A stretch of 64,000 nt of DNA from Eutypa lata. Its lineage: Eukaryota > Ascomycota > Sordariomycetes > Xylariales > Diatrypaceae. Made by a program: the position numbers and the translations under genes. Numbering within the stretch: position 1 is the stretch's first letter; each line of letters opens with the position of its first letter. The stretch lies in NCBI GenBank assembly GCA_022661535.1, contig JAKULF010000004.1:5518001-5582000 (forward strand), given 5' to 3'. The notes under the pieces are model-generated. The model ran no database searches and was not told the DNA's origin. It worked only from the letters and a program-made list of their open reading frames with translations. Below, in pieces: positions 1 through 11,114 of the stretch.

Positions 1-8
1 TAAGCTAA

Positions 9-206
9 TTCGGTTTCAGCGGCAACTCTTACGAAGGAAAGGCCGACGAATTGAGCTCAGGCTCAGGCTATTCAGACAGTGATGATAGCAGTTCAATCAT
101 GTCGAAGTCGGATTCTGAATTCTCAAATTCCGATTATTCAGACGGAGAGATGGAGGTGTTGGAGCGTGAATTGGAGAAAGAGAAAAGGCGCTGCACTATA
201 CTCTAA
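9..206 (+). CDS. Possible C-terminal end of an unidentified protein (partial)
   Basis: One frame stays open from about base 9 to a TAA at 204-206 and encodes a strongly acidic, serine-rich tail of many Ser-Asp pairs followed by a short charged helix rich in Glu, Lys and Arg. That bias is hard to get by chance and resembles the disordered tail of a real protein. A TAA at 6-8 precedes the frame, so the segment would have to be a last exon or the end of a decayed gene. No domain is visible and I do not recognise the family. Confidence 0.25.
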   Translation, partial: FGFSGNSYEGKADELSSGSGYSDSDDSSSIMSKSDSEFSNSDYSDGEMEVLERELEKEKRRCTIL

Positions 207-1445
207 TGTCACGGATTTCTTAAGAACCTGCTAATGAATCTGAGGTTGAATACTGCTCGGTTATTTCGGTTTGCGTCTATTAACGACTTTAATTATGGAA
301 GACAAAATTATGAAATTCTTCAGTGATGCTATTAGTTAGTCTAAGACTCTTGTGAAAACATTATTTTTACCCAGGTTTGTATATAGGCCAACTTATATTC
401 TTAAAATGCATAAAGTATTAAGATGTTTGTCATAGCACGGCCGTATAACCCTGTTTCTCATGGAAGTGATAAAACTATAGCTGAACGCGGTTGAGTATAG
501 GAACTAGGTTATACCGCTCTTCGGTATTACCTAATCCCCCCTATTTGTAGATACATAGGGTTGACTTATTTCAACATAAGTGGGCCTTGCCAAAGTCAGT
601 GATAAAGGTTAACTCAAGCCGTAAAGGATTGTAATTCCGATACTAAAATAGATGCTGTTATATCTGTTCTATTAATAACCAAAATATTCATGGAAAACAT
701 CCCTAAAAGAGGAATACAAAAGATGAGGCTTTGGCTGATCGGGAGTATAAACTAGCGGAAACAATAGGGAACTTTGACTTCCGAATAAGAACTATGATCT
801 AATCTATCTACACTCAAATGAAGAACTATATAGTAGTGATCATGGAAATTATGTGAAGCCAGAGCTAGCCGGATATGTATCGTGTGAAAATGGACCTATC
901 ATTGGTATATTGGTGGGGTAGCTCCACCTAGGTGTATATAGTTAGGGTGTGATCACCATCTGTAGCCGTAGGTAGCCCTCTTTCCCTTTTTCCTATCTCC
1001 CGAGATTTAGTAGAGCAAATATAGGACTATTTAAATACAGCAAGACGTAACGAAATATTCCAGCGCTCTGACAACTTGTAGTAGATGTAGTAGATAGCAG
1101 TGCCATTAATAACCACCGTGTAGCCCCTTTCTACACAGTTCACTGATAGGATATTTGCTATCGTGTATCAGACCTAATATGTCATATGTGGTCTTCTTAA
1201 GAGTTTTCTAATATCTTACGTGTTTGCCAATGCTAGAATCCGCCCTTTCGCCGTGAATGCTGACGATGCGGGGCTGGATCTTTTCTAGGAATCCCCTTTA
1301 GAGCGACCTGCAGTATGCAGTACTACTATCCCCTCAGAAAACTTTTCTTAACTTCAGTAAGGCTGCCGCCGTTAACGTATTGTTTTAAATAGGCTACGAT
1401 CCGGTCCAAGTTTGCCATGATTGAAGATGCTGTCTACATAGAATC
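207..1445. other. No gene recognised
   Basis: AT-leaning sequence without a supportable reading frame. It separates the acidic tail from the membrane-protein locus. I see no tRNA, terminal inverted repeat or long tandem array. Confidence 0.5.
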
Positions 1446-1960
1446 ATGGCTTTTGAGAACCCTCGCCTTTGGTTCGCACAACTCATATGGCTCGTGATAA
1501 GCCTGTCAGTGTGTGGAGATAGTTCTTCTGTATTGCCATCGCGGACACCAGTAGTACCTACTGCTACTCCTACTATTCCAAGCTCGTCTTCGTTATCTTC
1601 ATCCCTCAGCCCTTTCCAAGTTCCACATACGAGCGCAGTTTTGGACGCTACTGCTGCCCCGGATCCTTGTTATATATCAACATCCGGCTTAGGTGACGAT
1701 TCCACCTGTATTTCTTCAAGTTATTGGTGCTGACAGCTTGGTTATAAGACACGAAGTCTGCTTTCCAATGCGATCGAGTACATCAGTGCGCTTACGAGGA
1801 GTCTCTTGGTATCGTAGGATGCTATGGGCTCAACCGCCTGGCACACCAAATATTCACCTCCTGCGAGCCCTTTAGCAGGACGATAAACTGTGGTATCACC
1901 TGCAGCATTGACCCTTTGGTCACGACGTGGTGAGGATTCAGGATTTATTTGTTATAGTTG
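1446..1960 (+). pseudogene. Degenerate 5' half of the downstream membrane protein
   Basis: A frame from an ATG at 1446 to a TGA at 1731-1733 begins with a hydrophobic, signal-like stretch and runs into a Ser/Thr/Pro-rich, cysteine-containing segment, as in an extracellular N-terminus. Past the TGA the same frame again looks like protein, then meets TAG (about 1814) and TAA (about 1882). Near 1890-1930 another frame reads CGITCSIDPLVTTW and then stops; a Cys-rich motif of this kind followed by TW is what I expect in such ectodomains. I found no introns that remove all the stops with closed phases. I infer that the N-terminal ectodomain has decayed, but a multi-exon gene with introns I failed to place is the alternative. 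Confidence 0.4.
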
Positions 1961-2024
1961 CCCCCGAGCCATCTAGGTGTCTTAAACAATCAAAACCGTC
2001 TAACTAGAGGCTCCAAACGTACGT

Positions 2025-4499
2025 ATGCTGACTATCCCTAGCTTCCCAACTCAGTTCGCATCGGATGTCCAGTCAGGTTTCAGTCTATGTGCAACAAAAC
2101 ACATTGTTGCTGGATCCCGGGTTCTGTCACAGTTTTACTGCGATACGGCAGCTACGACGACAACGTTGACTATACCTGAAACAAAGTTGGCCGACCCAAG
2201 CGCTGGCATCCAAGCAATAGCATTGTCTGATCTATTACCGCATAACAAGGAGTTTGAAGAGTCCCTAGACAGACCTTGGTGGTATATACTGGTAATAGCG
2301 CTAGCTTCGACTGTCCTAATCTTGTTGCTCGTAGTCGCTGCGCGACTCTTCATGCAACAGCACAAGATAAAGAAACACGCCAAAATCCGGAGCCGTTCGT
2401 CCATTCTTGCTAGTGATTCATGGACGGTACTCGCGGAGCTTGAATATGAAGAACCGCCATTGACACCCTTTCAACGCCTTGGGTGGTATGGCATGCTCGC
2501 CATATTTTTACCTCTCCCCATCCAAATAACATCTATTGGACTTTTGGCGACTCTCTGGGCGTCCGCAGCGGATCCTTCAAGCGATAGCATTCGAAATTGG
2601 GTGACGCAGGGGAAACTACCTCAGATGGTCGCAATCCTGTCATTTATCATTAGGACTGCGTCTGCTCCACAGACAGCAACGGCTGTGTCTATGATATCAT
2701 CCATAGGTCTTGAGGCATTTTGTTTTCGCCTTTTAGACATTCCTGTATTGCTTCTTGGGAGAAGCGGCAATGCTAGCCACTGGGACATTTCATGCACGTT
2801 CTGGAATCGCTGTCGCGACCCTTTCATGAAGCGATCCTTCACGTTACTCCTCGTGTTGGGACAAGTTTCCCTAGTTGCGCTAAGTTTACAATTCACCTCA
2901 ACATTATTGCTCTCAGATCTGGCTATAGAAAGCGCTAGAATACCTGATAGCAACTGTTCGGTTCCCGTTGGTTTTACGAAAGGTCGCTGGTCAGAGAGAG
3001 GAGGTGGTAGCAAGGACTCTAATTATGCTGCAAGTCCACCTCTGGCTTATTACCCATACGCGGAGATTCAACTAGGGCCTCCTCTTGTGGATGTGATAGA
3101 CTATACAAATGCTACGCGAAGAGCCTTCGCTCCAATCGGTTCTCAGGGAGAACGGAGATCGTTAAGGACCTATACCGGATACGCGACTACGCTCGATGTA
3201 ACGAGCGTATGCATTCCACCAATTTTAGATAAGTTCACTCTGAGTGGGTCTTCAAGCGTGCTGAGCTTAAAGGCTCATGTAATAAAGGACGACTTAGAAG
3301 ATAAGCTGAACCCGGTTTCTACTGATACTGGTGGGTTTCTTAACTCATTTATGGGAAGACCAAACGTTTGGGATCCGGTCATTGAATGTTCTTTCCCTCT
3401 TGATCTATTGAATACGAGCATACCTGGCATGGAGTGGATAACATATATGTGCTCGTTGGGCAAAGGGGCTTTTGCATTTGTCAACTTATCCTATCCGGAA
3501 GTGTCGGCAACTCTGAGGCAGGACTACTCTACTGAATGGTGGAAAGTCACGGACATATCACAATTGGAGGAAGGACAACACGGATCGTGGGCTACCTTCA
3601 GTTACCGAGATTCACCCTTTACATGGGCCATTAGTATATGCTCCACGAAACTTCAACCGGCTTATCATAATCTTACCTTCGACTCAGACAAACCACTCCG
3701 GGATCGAAACTTGACCTTTGACGAAGCGTTGAAAGACGTTGATACCAAGGACTTACTGAATTGGCTTGGGGCATCGGCTCGTCCTTTGTCAATTTCAGAT
3801 CGAGGGTTGTTTTCACCTAAGTCAGACACCGACTGGAACGACACCCTGGAATCCCAGATGAACTCAGACTCTCCATATGCCATCCAAGCCCCTCTAGACG
3901 GGAATATTATGGGACCCTTTCATCGTGAATGGGTCACAACTTATCAGCTATGCACTTGGTGCCGCCCAACCTTCCAAGCCAACCTAAGTTACTTGCATCC
4001 CGTCTACACTGCCATCATACAGCAGAGCCTACAATCGACTGGCCGACCCGTTCTCGCATTACAAGCATTCTGGACCTTGGTCTACCAGTCATATTATTAC
4101 GACAGTCTTCAGTTTTTTGACATCATGGCAGACGCGAAATGTGGGACTTGGGCTACGGTTTCCCTGCCAGTAAAATGGACAGGGTTTGTAGTCACGGCTT
4201 GCACGTTAACTCTGCATTTAGTTCTAGTATTCAGCGTTTACTTCTACTTCAACAAGCATACGAAGTTCTCCAAGATCAATGACCCGTGGTTAACCTTCAC
4301 TCAAGCTCTCAGGGGGGAGCTGATCAAACTTCTTGACGAAATGATCCAGAAGGGTGAAGTAGATCCGAAGGTAGCGATAGAGGAGCTAGGGAAACAAAGT
4401 GAGGTTGTGGGATTGGACGTTGATATCTTCAGAAGGGCGGCAGGTATTAGAAAGAGACACTGGAGAAATCCTGAGGATGAGCACTCCGATGAGGGATAA
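2025..4499 (+). CDS. Large polytopic membrane protein, function unknown
   Basis: An 824-residue uninterrupted frame. Hydrophobic segments lie at roughly residues 85-110, 150-178, 195-230, 270-300 and 750-775. A long, probably extracytoplasmic region between the fourth and last helices has many Asn-X-Ser/Thr sites and scattered cysteines. The tail after the last helix is cytoplasmic in character and ends in a Lys/Glu-rich segment. This layout matches large uncharacterised transmembrane proteins common in ascomycetes, whose role is not established. The frame lacks a signal peptide and begins in the middle of what looks like an ectodomain, with broken coding sequence just upstream, so the ATG at 2025 may not be the ancestral start. 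The gene may be a 5'-truncated pseudogene. Confidence 0.6.
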   Translation: MLTIPSFPTQFASDVQSGFSLCATKHIVAGSRVLSQFYCDTAATTTTLTIPETKLADPSAGIQAIALSDLLPHNKEFEESLDRPWWYILVIALASTVLILLLVVAARLFMQQHKIKKHAKIRSRSSILASDSWTVLAELEYEEPPLTPFQRLGWYGMLAIFLPLPIQITSIGLLATLWASAADPSSDSIRNWVTQGKLPQMVAILSFIIRTASAPQTATAVSMISSIGLEAFCFRLLDIPVLLLGRSGNASHWDISCTFWNRCRDPFMKRSFTLLLVLGQVSLVALSLQFTSTLLLSDLAIESARIPDSNCSVPVGFTKGRWSERGGGSKDSNYAASPPLAYYPYAEIQLGPPLVDVIDYTNATRRAFAPIGSQGERRSLRTYTGYATTLDVTSVCIPPILDKFTLSGSSSVLSLKAHVIKDDLEDKLNPVSTDTGGFLNSFMGRPNVWDPVIECSFPLDLLNTSIPGMEWITYMCSLGKGAFAFVNLSYPEVSATLRQDYSTEWWKVTDISQLEEGQHGSWATFSYRDSPFTWAISICSTKLQPAYHNLTFDSDKPLRDRNLTFDEALKDVDTKDLLNWLGASARPLSISDRGLFSPKSDTDWNDTLESQMNSDSPYAIQAPLDGNIMGPFHREWVTTYQLCTWCRPTFQANLSYLHPVYTAIIQQSLQSTGRPVLALQAFWTLVYQSYYYDSLQFFDIMADAKCGTWATVSLPVKWTGFVVTACTLTLHLVLVFSVYFYFNKHTKFSKINDPWLTFTQALRGELIKLLDEMIQKGEVDPKVAIEELGKQSEVVGLDVDIFRRAAGIRKRHWRNPEDEHSDEG

Positions 4500-5141
4500 T
4501 AGGGGTAACTAGGTATGTGAGGCTTTCAGGATATCACCAGGTCAATGGAGTGTTGTTTAAGTAATTTTGGTTTGTGCAACTTTACTGTGTTTTCATAGTA
4601 TCTGATTAATTGTCTATCAAATCATTGATAGCAGAACAAGTCTCGATAATGTAAGCACCTTGGACACCCTTTTAGGCGTCGCATTGAAGAGCAAGTTGAA
4701 ATTTGGAATACTTCAGAGGGGACGATGTGGCTAGTGAATAACTACTTAGTTAAGGATAAGAATTTACGTAGACGCCACAGCAACCAAAGCTTACCTAATA
4801 AGAACTAGCCGCTAACAAGTTAGTTCAACTTCTGCACACACATTACCTAATGTAGGTACGTACCTTGCTAGTGGGGCTGGGCAGGCTGGCAGGCAGAGCT
4901 GTGCTTCGTCAACACATTGATTGACGTTTGTATGTAGCTTCCATCTCGCAAAGTTCAACCCAGCTTAGTTATCACCTTCCATTCTCTCATAAACCAACAC
5001 CACGGATATCCCACATCACCACCTACCTGCTTTATCTTCTGCCTTACATTTAGATATTGAGTGAAGTTCTGAGAAGTGCCTTATTATCTTTGACATCTTT
5101 TCACATCCTCGCCTTCGCGGATTCACCATCGCACATCTAAA
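4500..5141. other. Intergenic: downstream of the membrane protein, upstream of rpn11
   Basis: About 640 bases without a supportable gene. The last 200 bases before the rpn11 ATG are pyrimidine-rich, as is usual for promoters and 5' UTRs of highly expressed fungal genes. Confidence 0.5.
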
Positions 5142-6287
5142 ATGGACCGGCTGAATCGAATGCTTGCCGGCGCCAGCGGCATGGGAGGTCTTGGGGCCGC
5201 GCCTGGATCGGTATGTATCCTCTGATATCAAGTGACCGGATTTATGCGCATAGCGAACTAATCTCTAACTTGTCATTTGCGAGTAGGATAACCAAAATCT
5301 AATCGATAACTCCGAAACCGTCTACATTTCCTCCCTCGCACTACTCAAGATGCTGCGACATGGCCGAGCTGGTGTACCTATGGAAGTCATGGGCCTTATG
5401 CTAGGAGAGTTCGTTGATGACTTTACCGTCCGAGTTGTCGACGTATTTGCCATGCCCCAAAGTGGTACCGGTGTCAGTGTCGAGGCTGTCGACCCGGTGT
5501 TCCAGCAGAAGATGATGGATATGTTGACACAAACAGGAAGGTAAGCTGACGGCTGAACATCAGAAGATATAGCAGTTCTTTGCTGACAAAGACACGAAGA
5601 CCCGAATCCGTCGTAGGCTGGTACCACTCTCATCCTGGTTTCGGTTGCTGGCTGTCATCGGTCGATATCAACACCCAGCAGTCTTTTGAGCAACTGACGC
5701 CCCGCGCTGTCGCCGTCGTTGTCGATCCTATCCAGTCCGTTAAGGGAAAGGTCGTTATTGATGCCTTCCGCCTTATCAACCCGCAATCTTTGATGTTGGG
5801 CCAGGAGCCAAGACAAAGCACTTCCAACTTGGGTCACCTAAACAAGCCCTCCATCCAGGCACTCATCCATGGCCTGAACCGACACTACTACTCGATCGGT
5901 ATTAACTACCGGAAGACCGCTTTGGAGGAGAACATGCTTATGAACCTACACAAGCACGTTTGGACGGAGGCGCTCACCATGGAGGATTTCAGACACCAGG
6001 GCTGCGAGAACAAGGACAAATTCCAGAGATTAGTCACACTGGCTGAAGGTTACGAGAAGCGGGTTAAGGAAGAGACGGAATTAACCAAGGATCAGCTCAA
6101 GACGCGATACGTCGGCAAGCTTGACCCCAAGAAGCACTTGGAGGATGTGGGTCAGCAACTCATCGAGGACAACATCGTTTCCGTGTCGAGACAGATGATC
6201 GACAAGGAGGCGACGATGCCCAAGAAGGATGCGGCAGCAAATGGGCAAGCCAATGGTGAGCACATGGACGAGGATGAGGAGTTGTAG
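5142..6287 (+). CDS. rpn11: 26S proteasome lid deubiquitinase Rpn11
   Basis: Zinc metalloprotease of the JAMM/MPN+ family that removes ubiquitin chains from substrates as they enter the 26S proteasome. Three exons join in phase: 5142-5210, 5287-5540 and 5600-6287, giving 336 residues. The donors are GTATGT and GTAAGC, and CTAAC and GCTGAC branch points precede the acceptors. The catalytic set is complete: Glu56 in the [11 protein letters not shown] segment, then His117, His119 and Asp130 in the [11 protein letters not shown]...SSVD motif. Spacing and length match Rpn11 rather than its signalosome paralogue Csn5. The C-terminus ends in an acidic tail. Nothing is missing or broken. The start ATG encodes the [10 protein letters not shown] opening expected of fungal orthologues. 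Confidence 0.97.
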
Positions 6288-6974
6288 TTTTCGCATCAGA
6301 CTAGCGGAGTTAATACGCATTCGAGGAAATACCATCCTCCCATCTGTATCATAGGCGTTGGGAAGGAAACGAGCGGCCCTGGTCCAGAGGCTCCGGCAAT
6401 GAATGACTTGGTTTCACAATTTGCGTTTCGCACCTGGGCTTTACGTGAGGATGCAACAAAGAATAGGTTTGCTGACTACTTTCTACCCCACATAACATGG
6501 CATCATTCCACATTCAATGCATTGTCCAGGTATCACGGGGTTTCTTTTTTTCTTTCCCGGAAAGGAGGAGAGTGATGTAGGAAGCTCATGATTTGGGTGA
6601 ACGCGAGTTCTTTGACATACTATGCGTAAGCTTCCTTAGTTCCCGACTTTGACTTGAGTTTGTCTAGCCACATAACAATTTCTTTCTTTGTTGAGACTTG
6701 TCTATAGTCGACGGCTTTTCTTTAGGAACAACAGCTGTTGAGCCTGAAAGGGAAATATCGAACAAGGACATTGTTGAACAAACACTCGATCATATATGAA
6801 CCCCCCGCGCCTTCCAAATTGTTCAGTCCTATTCAATATCCGTTGTGTGTCAAGTTATCTTCAAGAAAAAAACCAGGTTGCTACTTAGACAGTAAGTAAC
6901 CTTTTTTTGAAAAGAAGAATTTGACTTTTAACATTTAGTATTACCTACATAACCTATCGCTAGCCCAGCCCAGT
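6288..6974. other. Intergenic, with a possible 5' UTR intron
   Basis: The first part is presumably the 3' UTR of rpn11. Near the end, a GTAAGT at 6892 and an acceptor-like CATTTAG ending at 6938, with a TTTAAC branch-like stretch before it, could form a 47-nt intron in the 5' UTR of the next gene. The only support is the splice signals. Confidence 0.35.
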
Positions 6975-8564
6975 ATGGCGCCCAACCCTTTAGGTTTCAT
7001 CCAGGCGTGTCTGATGCCCTGCCTCCCGAGGGCCAAGAAGTCGAACTCGGCCTCCCACCGAGGCGAGTACTACAACGCGCAGCTGCGTGCTAACCTCGGG
7101 ATGCCCGAGCGTCCAATGCGCCTCGCGAACATGACAGCAGACTCACAACAGCAACAGCCCGCTGAAAATAGTAACATCACCACCACCACCGGCGGCGAAC
7201 CGGGAACCCGCCGCTCCGCGCCACAACCGCGCGGCCGCTTCCCCACGAACGGCGCCGCAGCTAACAACAGGGCCTCGAACACGACGACGATGAAGTGGGC
7301 CGACACCCCGATGGAGACGGAGCAGCTCGCGGAGTTCTTCGGCCAGATGCAGACGCTGAACCACCTGCCCTACGCGATCTGCGGGCGCGGCGCGCTCGTC
7401 GACCACGGCCTCAGCGCCCGCAAGGCGAAGCAGGTCTCGATCTTGGTACCGGCGCAATCCAAGGACGTCGTGGCGAGCTGGGCCAAGAGCAGCGGGTGGG
7501 TCGTCCAGCGCGGGAACAACAACAACAACAACAGCAACAACGGCGTCTTCGTGGGTATCCCGCTCGCGAGCGACGGCAGCCTCCGCCAGCTCCGCGTCAA
7601 GTATCTCGATGATAGCCAGTTCGAGCAGCTGGAGCGCGTCCGCTCGAACCTTAACGATGGTGCGGCGTCGGTGCTCAGCTTGACGAGCCAGCTCGACCAT
7701 CTCGCCGCTGCGTGGTTGGACCACTACAGACGAGGCGAGGAAGCCGTTGATGCCGCGTCCACTGATTCTACGAACACCAACAACAACAGAAAGAGCAATA
7801 GCCACGAGAAACCTCTGCGAGAAATTGCGCGTGACATTCTATGGACCCTTAGCGAGATGGCCTGTCCCGCCTCTTCCAAGGGCAAAGGCAAGGCCCCCAC
7901 CCTCAAACCCGATCTCCACCTCCTGCCCACCCTCCAAAGCGAACAGTTCTTCGTCCCCTTCACCGAGCGCTACATGGAGGCGCGCACCGAGATGGCCCGC
8001 GCCGGCATCGACGTCGGCGCGATCCTGGCCGGGCTCCGCGAGCGCCGCTCCCTCCGCGAACACGACGAGATGCTAGCCCGGTTCGGCGCCGCGCGCCCCG
8101 GCCGCGACGACGATGGGGATGAGGATGATCAGCTCCCTTTCAATCGCATCCAGGATCTTAACAGCCGGAAGTCCGTCTACACCCTCGCGACTAACATCTC
8201 CGTTAGCGACCTCAGCAAGAGCAGTCCCGCTCCTCTCACGCCGCCATTTGTTAAGCTACCTCCTCAGTCGCGTCAGAAGAGCAAGAAAAGCGGGAAGAGT
8301 GGAAAGTCCCAGCGTAGTTCAAAGAGCGAGGAGGGGAAAGAGAAAAAGAGAGACAAGGGAAGTGCGAGTGGTCGGCGCTCGCGGAGCGTTCGTGTTAGCA
8401 GCAGCAGTCGGCCGGACGTGGTGCCTGCGCCTGCGCCTCCGCCCCCTGCGTTTATTGGCGAGGGTGAGCGCGGTGGTGTGAGGCGCAGCGAGAGCACGAA
8501 GGCTCCCCTGAGACGGTCCGCCATCCCCCCTGCGCAACCTAGGAAGTCTACTGAGTGGATTTGA
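6975..8564 (+). CDS. Hypothetical low-complexity protein with one folded core
   Basis: A single-exon, 529-residue protein in GC-rich sequence with strong third-position bias, which makes it a convincing gene even without a recognised family. The N-terminus is disordered, with a Gln run near residue 57 and a Thr run. A folded-looking core covers about residues 107-260; it opens with a Tyr-Ala-Ile-Cys-Gly segment and is interrupted by an Asn run encoded by AAC repeats near 7516-7540. The last 130 residues are a Ser/Lys/Arg-rich basic tail with a Pro-rich stretch. I do not know its function. The core loosely resembles nucleotidyltransferase-like hypothetical proteins of fungi, but I see no catalytic residues that prove this. 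Confidence 0.75.
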   Translation: MAPNPLGFIQACLMPCLPRAKKSNSASHRGEYYNAQLRANLGMPERPMRLANMTADSQQQQPAENSNITTTTGGEPGTRRSAPQPRGRFPTNGAAANNRASNTTTMKWADTPMETEQLAEFFGQMQTLNHLPYAICGRGALVDHGLSARKAKQVSILVPAQSKDVVASWAKSSGWVVQRGNNNNNNSNNGVFVGIPLASDGSLRQLRVKYLDDSQFEQLERVRSNLNDGAASVLSLTSQLDHLAAAWLDHYRRGEEAVDAASTDSTNTNNNRKSNSHEKPLREIARDILWTLSEMACPASSKGKGKAPTLKPDLHLLPTLQSEQFFVPFTERYMEARTEMARAGIDVGAILAGLRERRSLREHDEMLARFGAARPGRDDDGDEDDQLPFNRIQDLNSRKSVYTLATNISVSDLSKSSPAPLTPPFVKLPPQSRQKSKKSGKSGKSQRSSKSEEGKEKKRDKGSASGRRSRSVRVSSSSRPDVVPAPAPPPPAFIGEGERGGVRRSESTKAPLRRSAIPPAQPRKSTEWI

Positions 8565-8948
8565 GGGACGATAAGCGTGGTGAGCTATATTGAGTTTGAC
8601 GTGTGGAGTTGACGAGGTAAGTGAGCGAGCGTTCTCTGTTGATATTTGAAATGTTACATAGACAGGATGCAACTGGTTTGCCTTGTGAAATCAATAGAGG
8701 TTTTATTTTTATTTACTTGAATTTGAAGTTTGTTGTAGTTACAGAGACGCTGGCCATACCTACATAGTGATGACCTTATGCTTTTAAAACGCAAATGGAA
8801 TTTTATTTACGAAGGGCTGTTACTTTTTATTGGCAATGGATTCTACGTGTTGACGAAGAACTAGCATTGAACTTGAGAAAATACTGTACTTAAAAAAACG
8901 CTATTAGCTCATGTAGCGTGGTGGAACGAGACATAGATGGAAGCCCCT
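8565..8948. other. Convergent intergenic region
   Basis: 3' flanks of two converging genes. Nothing else is seen. Confidence 0.5.
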
Positions 8949-11114
8949 TCATCCTAAAACCAGTAGTATGTCCTCCAGATCTAAATTTTCCCATGCATCT
9001 TTATCAACAGAGCCGATTCCTAGGCGGTAGGCGATCCCGTCCTTCCACTCTAGCCACAAAACCTCATATGTGTCTCTTACTGTTTGTGGTCCAAGAGAGA
9101 TATCCGAATTCTGATCGATAACCTTCTCTCTTGAGTATTTCCGAGAGCGGTAAATCGCTGCGAGCTCTATCAGGGTACCTCGAGCAACTTCCGTTCCAAT
9201 AGGGAAGAGCTCTAATAGTTGTTGTTGGTTGTGCAAGTGTAGAATTCCTACTTTTTTCTCAGATTGTGTCTAAAGTTCTACGGTATTCCTCTCCTCGATT
9301 TCCATCTCCTCTTGGCTTTTTGGTTTGGCGTACAGGGATGCCTTCTTTGTCTGGCAAATCAGGTATGGAGTCTGATCTGGTGTATTCGGTAGAATGGATG
9401 CGGATATATTTTGAACTGGGAAAGGATAGTACCAGTCCTCGCTGCACCAATTATGGTGTTTTGTCCAGTTACGGTGCTTGAAAACCCATCCACCACACCC
9501 ATCTGGGATTATAGCAGGTCGATCTTCCTTAGACTGGATTGAATGACGAGTCCAGCCGGCAGGTAAAAGATTTGACAAGTCCTTAAATGTTTCGCGATTT
9601 TCAAACCAGGTTGAATGAATCCTTTTCCGAGGGGCATGGTACGGGTCTCTGCAAGTATACCACTCGGTGACCGGGATCGTCTCCTCCATTTCCCTATATC
9701 CGTACATTCGGATGGCTTCATCGGTACTAATCTGTATTTCACCATCCCATCCAATCCATGACCAAGATGGTAAATCGGACGGGGTTAACTGCTCTTCTGG
9801 AGGGCGCGATGATTGGACTCGTCGGCGGAGATTTGAAGGGCCCCTATGAGGTCTCCAGCCAAGCGCCTGGTCAAAAAACATGATAGGTAGACCAAATAGA
9901 AACCCGCCAGTAAATGACCGGCTTGCTACAGAAAGAAGTCCGGATATTCCTGGCAGCGCATCTTCATCATAACTCAGGTGCCTCTGGTTATAGTCTTGAA
10001 GGATATGACCAAGACCTACTGGATCTGGAAACCCTGCTAATATAGACTCAAACCGCAGCTCCTTATATGTGTCATACTCATCGCTGAGAATTGTCTCTTC
10101 GTGTGACACGCTACATTCGCATTCCCAGTGTGCTTCTTTCTGATTGAAAAATATCTTTCTCTGCGCCATCATGGATTCTTGAAAGGTCCAGCCCCGGTTG
10201 TAATAATCGACACCCATACACAGTGCAAGTCGATGCGTATTGCGTACGATGATATCCTCATCCCCGAAAGGTATGACACGCTGTTTTAGGTTACGGGGAG
10301 AAGATACGCCTTTCAAACCCACAATCCCGGTTTGGGAATCTCCATCGGTTGCTATGATGGTAACGAGAGCATTCGCATATATGGCCCCCATCATGCTTAG
10401 TTGTTGAGTGGTAGTAGCCTTGTTTCGGTGGTCAATACATAGTGCATCTACCCACAAGTATCTCTCACCCAGTACGGAAACTAAGTGCATAGCGTGTCGT
10501 ACAGTGGGAGACACTTGACGGGAGATATCGGGAGTATCTAAGGAGTTTGGATCCTGCAATTTCGCGAAAATGCCATCGCTGTTAAGTGAAGACTCTGGAA
10601 CATGACCCCATCTATAACTCAGCGCGAAGTAGGCGCCAGCCTCTTGGCCTGGAACGACGCATCTCTTTTCAACATCAACAAGCCATGCCGGTTGGACTGG
10701 CCATATCTTCATTGGATTCTCGCATCTTGGCCCATGTTCCAGGAAGCAGCGTTGTTTCCATTGCTTCACAAGGTCAAGATCAACCCAGTCAGGATCGAAC
10801 ACACGGCCGATTCCAATGTGTCCTGGGACGGACCGCCAATTCAGAAGTAATCTCCATCTTAAATCGGCAAACGCAAAAGACATACGCATATGTATATGCC
10901 CCTTCGCGTCGATAGGCTTCAACACACAAACTATGCCATCGGGTTCGGACGGGCCGTTTTCAAGGCAGTACTCCTTATACGACGCTATCAAAGGCGTATG
11001 CCTCGGACAATTAGAATCTAGGGCCTGCTCAAATGTCCCCAATGGAATTTCAGGTGCCACGGTAGAACTGGTGAGCATACGCAGAATTGACTTGCAGATT
11101 TCGCAATCGGACAT
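8949..11114 (-). pseudogene. HET-domain (heterokaryon incompatibility) protein with an in-frame stop
   Basis: HET domains mediate allorecognition and programmed cell death when genetically different hyphae fuse. The frame from the ATG at 11114 encodes the three conserved HET blocks in order: ALSYRWG, then YLWVDALCID with a preceding HAMHLV, then MGAIYANALVTIIA. A long C-terminal region typical of these proteins follows. Translation meets a TAG at 9272-9270 after 614 residues. Beyond it, in exactly the same frame, another 107 residues run to the next stop at 8949 and contain the expected HET C-terminus, including the VLWLEWKDGIAYR stretch. No intron with closed phases removes the TAG. The simplest reading is a recent nonsense mutation, possibly CAG to TAG, in an otherwise intact gene. 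Readthrough, a shorter functional allele or a sequencing error remain possible. Confidence 0.8.

Noticed and set aside
7143..7805. A 220-codon minus-strand frame opposite the low-complexity gene
   Set aside because: Antisense shadow of GC-rich codons, with runs of Val from the antisense of Asn/Thr repeats.
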